64,000 nucleotides of DNA, from assembly GCA_963823675.1 (NCBI GenBank), contig CAWGMT010000016.1:558001-622000 (forward strand), read 5' to 3'. This document shows, piece by piece, positions 21,303 through 29,580 of the stretch (within the stretch, counting starts at the first letter, position 1; every line of letters starts with the position of its first letter). This DNA is from CAWGMT01 sp963823675. Lineage in GTDB: Bacteria > Planctomycetota > Planctomycetia > Isosphaerales > Isosphaeraceae. A program made the translations under genes and the position numbers. The notes under the pieces were generated by a model. The model worked only from the letters and a program-made list of their open reading frames with translations. It had not been told where the DNA came from and did no database searches.

Positions 21303-22561
21303 GTGGCGACATCCGACCAAGAGCCCGAACCCGAACCCGAACCTGACCGTGAACGCAAGGACAAACGTGACCCGGATCACGATGGGGGACACGGTCGCAT
21401 CCGTGTCTTGGTCGTCGACGACTCGGCGCTCATGCGCCGGCTGTTATCGGACATGCTCGGCTCGGCACCAGAGATTGAAATCGCCGGCACCGCGCCAATG
21501 GCCGCGAGGCGGTTCTTCAAGCCGTGCGCCTTAAACCCGATGTGATCACGCTCGACGTTGAGATGCCGGAGGTTTCGGGCTTGGACGCGCTGCCGACGCT
21601 CCTGGCCGTTCAGGAGGCGCCTGTGATCATGGTCAGCGCCCTGACCCAGGAAGGGGCCGACGTCACTTTGCAGGCTCTTGAGCTGGGGGCGATCGATTTT
21701 CTGCCCAAGCCTGAGCGGAACCAGCTCGCCGAAATGCGAGCCAACCGAGACTTGCTCATCGCCAAAGTGCTGGGCGCCGTCCAAAGCCGCAGCCGCCGGC
21801 CGCGGCGATCTTCAAGGGGACCAGGAGCAGGAACAGCGACACCATCACCTCAATCCTCGACGGTGCCGAAAATGGCTCGCGCTACCCCCCACGCGCGGTT
21901 GCCTGGTTCGGCCGTTCCGTCGTTGTCGTCGCCGCCAAGCACGCTGTGCATCGTCATCGGCATTTCCACAGGCGGGCCGCAGGCGCTCAGCCAGGTCTTC
22001 CCGCTTTTGACGCCGCCAATGCCGCCCATCTTGGTCGTGCAACACATGCCGGCGCAATTCACGGAGGTTTTTGCCCAGCGGCTTGATCGTTACAGCACCT
22101 TGACCGTCAAGCATGCGGAGGAGGGAACCCCAGTGCTGCCCAGCCACGTGTTGATCGCCCCCGGTGGCCGGCACATGGCACTGGTTGGGCATCCGCCACG
22201 GGTGCGCATCGCTCTCTCGGATGAGCCTCCTGTCAGTGGCCACCGGCCGTCAATCGACGTTCTCTTCCGATCCACGGCAAGAGTCTATCAATCCGCCGCA
22301 GTCGGCCTGATCATGACAGGCATGGGCCGCGACGGAGTCGAAGGCTGCAAAGCCATACTTGCCGCCGGCGGGCTGGTACTCGGTCAAGACGAGGCGACCT
22401 CAGCCGTCTACGGCATGAACAAAGCCGCCATGCTCGAAGGCGCTGTCAAGGCCCAGTTCCCGCTCGAGGAGTTACCGGACATTCTGCAGAACATCGCCGC
22501 TGCCCGTTCCGATCTCGAAGCGCCACGCGCGTCGGACCAGGAAACGGAGAGCAGGGACTGA
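21303..22561 (+). CDS. cheB: chemotaxis response regulator protein-glutamate methylesterase CheB, one frame break
   Basis: CheB removes receptor methyl groups when phosphorylated by CheA. The receiver domain begins IRVLVVDDSALMRRL, and its phospho-Asp lies in VITLDVEMPEVSGLD. After a linker, the esterase domain has the triad Ser in IGISTGGPQAL, His in VVQHMPAQF, Asp in TGMGRDG. The start is GTG 21303 behind GAGG. It opens with an acidic EPEPEPEPD tract, an unusual N-terminal extension. The frame breaks near 21494. One extra base gives AGTARNGREAVLQAVRLKPD, as the family requires. It closes the chemotaxis operon. Confidence 0.92.
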
Positions 22562-22743
22562 TAACCTTTTTATGGCACGGCCTGATCGTTTGGAGGCAAA
22601 CTGGATCAGACGGTAAGAGGTAGGTGGCCTGACTAAATGTGAGATCACGGGCTGTCATTGAACGCCTGGAAAGCGTGATGGAGAACATCCGCGCACTCGT
22701 GGCATTTTGCTGCGAGAGGGCCCTGAAGCGCTGAGGCAAACCC
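22562..22743. other. spacer between cheB and the ATPase module
   Basis: No gene is seen in these 180 bases. They separate the chemotaxis operon from the two-gene ATPase module and probably carry the promoter of the latter. No clear terminator hairpin was found. Confidence 0.3.
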
Positions 22744-23808
22744 ATGGCAACCACAGCTTTGCCGGAGCTATCCGCGATCGGTGCACTGGTTCTGACCCGG
22801 CTCTTGCCCGCGGGTGAAAAAGGCGAGACAGCGGCGAAGATTCGCACAGACTTGGAGCCGCTTCTCTTGCATCGCTGGTCGGGCGTGGCTCTGGCCGAAC
22901 AGGTCGAACGGACGATCGGCGAGCTGGAAGCGAATGGCTTGGCGACGTTCCTGCGCGGCAAAACCAAGAAATCCGCGCCGAAGTTGCTTCCTACTCCGGA
23001 GGGACGGCGTCTGGCCCTGGCGTTCCTGGGGATTGATGAGCTCAAGCCGAAGACAACCTGGGCGACTCTCAGGAAACTCCATCTTCCCGCGCAAGCCCTG
23101 GGGCTAACGGCGTCGACAGACGCTTCGATCAAGGCGATCGCGTCCGACCCGGGTTTCAAAGCCATGATGCTCAAGCAGCAGTTTCACCTCCCAGCCGCTC
23201 TGCCGCCCAAGCTGGATGACATCCTCGATGCCTTGGCCTGGAAACTCATCGGCTTTGAGGGTTCGGCGCGGAAATTCGCGATCAAGGCCGTCAAGACAGC
23301 CCTATTCAACCGAGAGCTCGGCAACGGCCGCGAGACTGAGTTCAAGAAGGCCGCCAGCCAGTTGCTGGCCAGGCGCATCGGCGCACGGCGCGACGACTCG
23401 AAGGAACTGCGTGATGCGATTGTACGCGGCTGGATCGACGAACACTCCAACGCACAAACTGGTGCCGCTGATGCACACAGAGGTCCCGCGTCACTTATTG
23501 CTGCGCCACAAGTCGAGCTCGACTTGCCGGCTTTTGCCGACCGAGTCAAGGCTGCCGCCGGCATGTGTACGACCGGTCGGTATGGGAGCAACAAGGTTTT
23601 CGTCGCGCATGTCTTTATGGCGCTTCAGTCGGACCCCTTGTTTCAGAACATGAGCCTAGGTGAATTCAAGGACCGTCTTGCCCAGGCAAATAACGCCCGG
23701 CTGCTTGATTTGAGCCGGGCGGACCTGGTGCAGGCGATGGATCCCGACGACGTACGCCAATCTGAAGTACAATATCTGAGCGCCACGTTTCACTTCGTGC
23801 GGATCTGA
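22744..23808 (+). CDS. unrecognised partner protein of the ATPase module
   Basis: A 354-residue soluble protein I cannot assign. The N-terminal 100 residues (ALPELSAIGALVLTRLLPAG ... QVERTIGELEANGLATFL) look like a winged-helix-type fold. The middle is helical and basic (KFAIKAVKTALFNRELG). The C-terminal 95 residues, from LDLPAFADRVKAAAGMCTTG through SNKVFVAHVFMAL and LSRADLVQAMDPDDV to YLSATFHFVRI, have the compact look of a conserved small domain. A GAGG lies 7 bases before the ATG. The ATPase gene follows 15 bases after the stop, so the two are an operon. It may be a DNA- or target-recognition subunit for the ATPase; that is inference. Confidence 0.75.
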   Translation: MATTALPELSAIGALVLTRLLPAGEKGETAAKIRTDLEPLLLHRWSGVALAEQVERTIGELEANGLATFLRGKTKKSAPKLLPTPEGRRLALAFLGIDELKPKTTWATLRKLHLPAQALGLTASTDASIKAIASDPGFKAMMLKQQFHLPAALPPKLDDILDALAWKLIGFEGSARKFAIKAVKTALFNRELGNGRETEFKKAASQLLARRIGARRDDSKELRDAIVRGWIDEHSNAQTGAADAHRGPASLIAAPQVELDLPAFADRVKAAAGMCTTGRYGSNKVFVAHVFMALQSDPLFQNMSLGEFKDRLAQANNARLLDLSRADLVQAMDPDDVRQSEVQYLSATFHFVRI

Positions 23809-23823
23809 TGGGAAGGCACTGCC

Positions 23824-25712
23824 ATGGCGACCGCTACCCCGACCCAGACGCGCAGCTCCGGAACGCCGGGCGACGCGAATTCGGGCGACCGCCGGGTCAC
23901 CGCTTTTTGTTCTGCGCGGCATCCCGAGTTGTTTCATGCCTTTGCCTACGCCACGGATATCTGCAAGCACGACCCCTTTGATGTGGAGTCGATCCACCGT
24001 GGCGCCGGGAGAAGTTTGAGCGGATTGTAGGCCGGGTGCGTGAGCCGTCGGGCTTGCCACGCGGGCGGATCCTGCTGCTCCTGGGGGAATCGGGCAGTGG
24101 CAAGACTCATATCATGCGGGCCTTCCGCAACCAGGTCCATTCCCGGAACTCGGGTTATTGCGGCTATCTTCAGATGACCGCTTTCACCGAGCAATACGCC
24201 CGCTATGTGCTCAACAACCTGCTTGATTCGTTCGACAAACCCTACGATGAATCCCGCGCGGCGACCACGGGGCTGATGCGGATCTCGACCGCTGTGGCCG
24301 AGTCGTGTGGTGATGAGCTGCGCGACCGGCTGGAATTGCTGCGCGAGGGGGAACTGGATCAGGAAAGTCTCGACCGGACCGTGGTGGAAATGGCCGACCG
24401 GATCATCCTTGACGACCGATTCCGTGACATCCCCGATGAGCTTTTCGTGTTGCAAGCTCTGCTTTACCTTCAGAGCAACGACCCCCGGATCAAAGCGCGT
24501 GTGCTCAGGTATCTTCGGTGCGAGGATCTGACGCCTCACGACCGCCGTCTGCTCGGCGGGATCGTCCCTTGCAACCAGCCCGACGCACCGCACCGGATGA
24601 TTCAGCGGTTCGGCCAGTTGATCTGGGCCGTCGAGCGGGTTCCGCTGGTTCTTTGCGTCGACCAGCTCGAGGACGTTTTTGACCTCGACGACGCGGCCGT
24701 CAAGTTCCGCCGCGCCATGGCGACGCTTTGCGACATCGTCAGCCGGCTTCCCTCAGCCATCGTGGTCATCGCTTGCCTGGAGAATTTCTACGACGAGCTG
24801 CGGAAACTACTCACCCGGCCCATCGTCGATCGCGTCGAGAACGATCCATCCCCGGTCGGATTGCAAGCCCCTTGTGACCGATACGAAGTCGATAGCCTCA
24901 TCGCCCGGAGGCTCAAGTTCCTGTACGACTCTGCTGGCGTTGCCTTCCTGCCAGAGGAGCCGACGTTTCCCCTCCCGGAAACATTGGTGCGCAAGCTGGT
25001 CGGCCTGCGTGCGCGTGACGTCTTGGGCGAGGTGAATCGTTACCGTGAGCGGTGTATCGAGGAAGGGAAGATGGCGGCGTACCCTTTTCCAGAGGGCAGC
25101 CAGGATGGCCATAAGCGGGCAGAGCCGATCATCCCGCTGGAGCAAGCCTGGAATGAGTTTCGCTCGACGTCCGCGGCACCGGTGCCGGTCGATGAGAACG
25201 AGCTTGCCGCAATCTTGGCGGAGGCAATTCAGTTTTGCTCCGACGAGGTCGAGACGGTTCAGTGCTTCGAGGCTAAGGTAGACGGCCGGATGGTGTTGGC
25301 GAAGCGCTGTGACGTCAACCAGTCCAATGAGCATATGCTGGTGGGAGTTTGCAACAAAGCTGCCCAAGGGGGCGGCTTGAGCCGCCAGATCGACGAAGTG
25401 ATCAAGCGAGCCGGCGAGCATACACCGGTCATCGTGCGCTCGAGCGATTTCCCCCGAAGCCCCAAGGCTGCTGTGGTCCAACAGCTTGGCCGTTTGATCG
25501 CCGGCGGCGGACGCCGCGTCGTCGTCGAGGATTCGGACTGGCGCACCATGATCGCTTTCTCGAGCTTTCGTGGAAAGCACGGGCCGGACGCCCGCTTTGC
25601 ATCCTGGCTCAAGATGACGCATCCATTGACCAGTCTCACGTCTTTGCGCGAGCTCCTCAACTTGGATCACCTTGCTGTAGGTGTTGTGCACCGGGAATCC
25701 GCTCTTCCTTGA
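23824..25712 (+). CDS. AAA/STAND-like P-loop ATPase, one frame break
   Basis: After joining frames near 24000 (one missing base; the restored stretch reads REKFERIVGRVR), the protein is about 630 residues. The P-loop is GESGSGKTH and the Walker B is PLVLCVDQLEDVFDL, a form typical of large signalling or defence ATPases rather than of metabolic ones. A helical middle follows. The C-terminal region (TPVIVRSSDFPRSPKAAVVQ, RRVVVEDSDWRTM, ASWLKMTHPLTSLTSLREL) is an additional domain I do not recognise. A GGAAGG precedes the ATG. It is co-transcribed with the upstream partner. The last 56 bases overlap the convergent eutC gene. Confidence 0.8.
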
Positions 25713-26484
25713 CGGCGATCCCACTGGTTTCCAGGCGAATCATTTGAGCCGCTAGCTGAGCGATCCGCGCGGCCGCCTGTTCCGGAGTAACGCCGCGGGC
25801 GTGAATGTTGGAGATCAGATTCCTGCGCGAATCATCGTGCCCGGCCCGGGGCCGGTACGCCATGTAGGCCGACAGGCTTTCGGCGGTTGCCAGTCCCGGG
25901 CGCTCGCCGATCAAGAGCACGACTACCAGCGGGTCGAGAATCTCGCCGATATCGTTGAGCACACCCACCCGGCCATGGCGAATGAAGAACGGCTGGCCGA
26001 AGCACCATCCGCGGCTATGGGCTGTAGCTGCAAGTTGAGGCAACAGAGCAGGAACCTGGGCTCGCACCGCCGCTGCGGAAAGTCCGTCGGCGATGGCCAC
26101 CTGCAAATCAGCCCTGAGCGGGCAACGGTGGGCAAGCTCGGTTCGCGAGGTCAGGTCAAGCGAGCGCCCGGACTCGGGCCGGAGCAGGAACTCGTGCTTG
26201 CTGCGAGCCAACGTGGCGACTTCGAAGAGGCCCCATTTGGCAGTGAATTCCCTACCCAAGTCAGCCGTGAGCTCAAACTCGCGAGCCACGGCGTCCCTGG
26301 CCGCCGCGTGATCGCGGCGCAACTCGAGCCAGGTCACGGTGCGATAAGCGGCTCCCACACGGCCAATCAAGATTCGCGCGGGCGTCCGGGCGCGGATGCG
26401 CTCGAGAAGCGTCGGCGCTGGCTGCTGCTCGACATCGCTGCCAGACTTCCCGTGCAGAGATTCAATCGGGTGCGAACTGTCCAT
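25657..26484 (-). CDS. eutC: ethanolamine ammonia-lyase small subunit
   Basis: EutC is the light subunit of the adenosylcobalamin enzyme that turns ethanolamine into acetaldehyde and ammonia. The protein from ATG 26484 has about 275 residues. It shows the family segments RIRARTPARILIGRVGAAYRT and FLLRPESGRSL. VAIADGLSAAAV, VVLLIGERPGLATAESLSAYMAYRP, SNIHARGVTPEQAA and LETSGIAVKEE follow. The frame extends upstream to 26601, but that part is inside the permease gene. The start overlaps the permease end by about 20 bases. Its 3' end overlaps the convergent ATPase. Confidence 0.92.
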   Translation of the reverse strand: MDSSHPIESLHGKSGSDVEQQPAPTLLERIRARTPARILIGRVGAAYRTVTWLELRRDHAAARDAVAREFELTADLGREFTAKWGLFEVATLARSKHEFLLRPESGRSLDLTSRTELAHRCPLRADLQVAIADGLSAAAVRAQVPALLPQLAATAHSRGWCFGQPFFIRHGRVGVLNDIGEILDPLVVVLLIGERPGLATAESLSAYMAYRPRAGHDDSRRNLISNIHARGVTPEQAAARIAQLAAQMIRLETSGIAVKEERIPGAQHLQQGDPS

Positions 26485-28020
26485 CGTGCGATTTCTGCTG
26501 GTGCTGTAAGATGGCCTGGGCAGGGTTAGTCGCATGTTGAATGGCTGCGTGCGGCGGGCCGGGGAAGCGGTGCCGGGCGATGCCAAACCACCCGGCGGCA
26601 AGCACCACCGCGGCCCCGCCTACGACCCAGAACGCGCACTCGTTGGGAGGCTGCATGCCGATTGCGATGAGTCCGAGGCAGCCGATGACGCTCAAAACAG
26701 CCAGCGGCCGGTACCAGCGGCCGAGATTCCAGGGCCCCATCGCGCTCCAGCTTCGGCCATACGCCCAGGCGCCCAGGGCCGCTGGCAGGACGTAGGAGAC
26801 ATACAAGAAAACGGTGCACACCGCGGTGATCGTTGAATACACCGGCGTATGGAGCGTGAAAAGAATGGCCGCGAGAGCGACTCCCCAGATCGCAACCGGA
26901 GGTGAGCGCCTCTTGGGGCAGACCCGGCGCACCGCTTGAGAAAACGGCAGCCCTCCGTCACGCGCGAAGGCAAACGCCATCCGCGAGGCTGCGGTCACCG
27001 TAGCCAGCCCGCAGAGATACTGGGCCACGACGATACCGCCGCCGAGGGCCACCATGAGTGGCCTCGGAAGCACCCGGTTCATGATCGAAAGAAATGCCCC
27101 CTCGCCCTGTGCTGCGGCCTCCGCCAGGCTGGGAGCGGCCATGACCACCGCGCTGAGCAAGATCCAACCGGCCACTCCGGATACGAGCACCGAGCGGACG
27201 ATTCCCCTGGGAACACTGTTGGCTGCGCCCTGGTTTCCTCCGCTGCGTGGGCCGAAGCGTCGAATCCGGTGATTGTATAAGCAGGTAAGAGCGCTCCGAG
27301 TGCAAAAAGCAAGGCGGTTCCTTCAGTCGCGGGCCAGACGCCTCCCCCTGCTGGGCCGCTGTAATTGGCGAATGTTACCAGCCGCGCTGGATCCAAGTTC
27401 GGTGCGAAAACCAGCAGACAGGCTGTCAGAACCGCGGCCACAAGCAGGATCCAGTATCCGCTGAAATCCGTCAACCGGGCGGTGATGCCGATGCCCAGGT
27501 GATTGATGGCTGCTTGGGACGCCGTGATCGCCACCACACCCAACGCTTGGGCCGTCAGCTCAAAATCCGGCATCAGTGACGGGGGACAGAGCGCACTCAA
27601 CGCGAAGCGGTAGGTCCCGACGTTGATGGCGGCCAGCACGGTGATCAACCCTGCCAGATTGAACCAGGCCGTCGCCCAGCCCCAGCCGCGCCCGCCCAGA
27701 ATTGCCGCCCAATGATACAGGCCGCCGGCCGTGGGAAACGTCGAGGCAAGCTGTCCCATCGTCGCCGCGACAGCCAGTGCGAAAAGACCCACCAGCGGCC
27801 ATCCCAGACCGATCGACGCCCCCCCGACGCTGCACAAACCGAGGTGGAACGACGTGACCCCGCCAGCCAGGATGCAGATGATCGACAGGGACAAGGCGAA
27901 ATTGGAGAAAGCCCCCAGCCGCCGCGCCAGCTCCTGGGGATATCCCAGCGCGTGCAACCGCCGCAGGTCGTCGTCGAGCTGTTCATGGCCGGATGCTGTG
28001 GTCGTATCTTCGTGCATCAA
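26462..28020 (-). CDS. APC-family permease, probably for ethanolamine; one frame break
   Basis: The joined protein has about 520 residues with around 12 hydrophobic segments, the length of an amino acid/polyamine/organocation transporter. The N-terminus reads LHALGYPQELARRLGAFSNFALSLS, a form common in GABA- and ethanolamine-type permeases. The frame breaks near 27230 in a GGG run. One more G yields ETRGAANSVPRGIVRSVLVSG, the conserved loop after the DASAHAAEE helix. It lies between eutB and eutC, and overlaps eutB by 4 bases (ATGA) and eutC by about 20. That position, rather than any motif, is the reason to call it an ethanolamine importer. Confidence 0.88.
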
Positions 28021-29454
28021 CCAAATCTCTCAGCTTGTTCGAGAACCGAGGCTAACTGCTCGAGCATATACCGGCGAGCCGATCGATCTTCGATCTCTTC
28101 AGCCCGGTCGGTAAGTTCGGGCCTGGCGGCCGGCAGGCCATGGCTTTCGAGCCAGACGGCGAACTCGGGAGCGGGGTTCAGGCCGAAGAGCTTTCGCACG
28201 GCCATCGCGTCGTGATAGCTGGTCGACTGGTAGTTGAGCATCACGTCGTCGGCGCAGGGGACCCCCATCACGTAGTTGCACCCGGCCGCCGCCAACAGCA
28301 AGAGCAGATTATCGGCGGAGTTCTGGTCAGCCGCGGCGTGATTGGTGTAGCAGACATCCACGCCCATGGGCAAGCCCAGCAATTTGCCCATGAAGTGGTC
28401 CTCCAGGCCAGCGCGAATGATTTGCCGCTCGTCGAAGAGGTATTCCGGTCCGATGAAGCCGACCACACTATTGACCAGGAACGGGTCGAACGCCCGAGCC
28501 ACGCCATAGGCACGCGCCTCGAGCGTGAGCTGGTCGACGCCGTGATGGGCCCCGGCCGAGAGGCGCTCCCCTGCCCTGTCTCGAAGTACGTTACCTGCTG
28601 GCCGACCCAGGCGGCCAGGCGGCCGCGGTGATGTTCAAGCACACGTTCGCGCCCGTCGCGCAACAGGTCAAGGCTGATCCCGAAGCTCGCATTGGCTGCC
28701 TCAGTGCCGGCGATCGACTGGAATAGCAAGTCAACCGGCCGCCGCGGTCAAGACACGCAAGCTGCGTCGTGATGTGCGCCAGGCAACACGCTTGAGTCGG
28801 AATGGCGAGTGCCTCGATCAAGCGGTTGAGGGCGCGCAGGATCGCCAAAGTCACCTCGACCGATTCGGCGGCCGGATTGACGCCCAGAACCGCGTCGCCA
28901 CAACCATAGAGCAGGCCGTCAACGGCCGACAGCAAGATGCCGCCGATATCGTCGCTGGGATGGTTGGGCTGAATCCGGACTCCCAGGACCTTCCGCTGGC
29001 CCATCGTATTGCGGCAACGAGTCACGACGCGTATCTTGCTGGCCGCAAGTACCAGGTCCTTGTTGCTCATCAGCTTGGTGACCGCTGCCGCAATCTCCGG
29101 GGTCAGTGCGTGCCGGATCGCGACGAAATCGTCGTTTGCCGTGGCATCGTCGAGCACCCATTCGCGGAATTCACCGACGGTCCAGCCGCGCAACTGAGCA
29201 AAAGCACTTTGGTCGAGCGACTGAAGGATCAGCCGGCTCACGTCGTCGTCGTCGGGATCAATTACGGGGTGGTCGACGATTTCGTGGAGGGTCAACTCGG
29301 CGAGCACTTGCTTGGCGGCCACACGCTCGCGCTCGGTCCCCGCGGCCAGTCCCGCGAGCTGATCGCCCGACTTTTCCTCATTGGCTCTGGCAAAAACCTG
29401 GCGCAGGTCGGCAAAGCGAAAGCGCTCGCCTCGAATCACGGTCAACAGGTTCAC
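28017..29454 (-). CDS. eutB: ethanolamine ammonia-lyase large subunit, two frame breaks
   Basis: EutB holds the active-site barrel of adenosylcobalamin-dependent ethanolamine ammonia-lyase. Visible family segments are FRFADLRQVFARANEEKSGD, LMSNKDLVLAASKIRV, RIQPNHPSDDIGGILLS, VFGLNP-like VLGVNPAAESV, FQSIAGTEAANASFGIS, VVGFIGPEYLFD, GLEDHFMGKLLGLPMGVDVC and VMLNYQSTSYHDA. The frame changes near 28740 and near 28563. Each is repaired by one added base, restoring VDLLFQSIAGTE and GSALSAGAHHGVDQLTLEARAYGVARA. The start is a GTG at 29454. It leads the operon eutB-permease-eutC. No microcompartment shell genes are nearby. Confidence 0.92.
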
Positions 29455-29580
29455 AGCTTGGCTCCCGGCGCGGCTCGTAGAAAAGGCCAGGCTTGCACAG
29501 CCCGGCTTTTTCGGCAGCTTTCGTTATCTTCGCCGATTGGAACTGGGGCCGCTACTCGACCTGTTCTGATTCCGCGCGAT

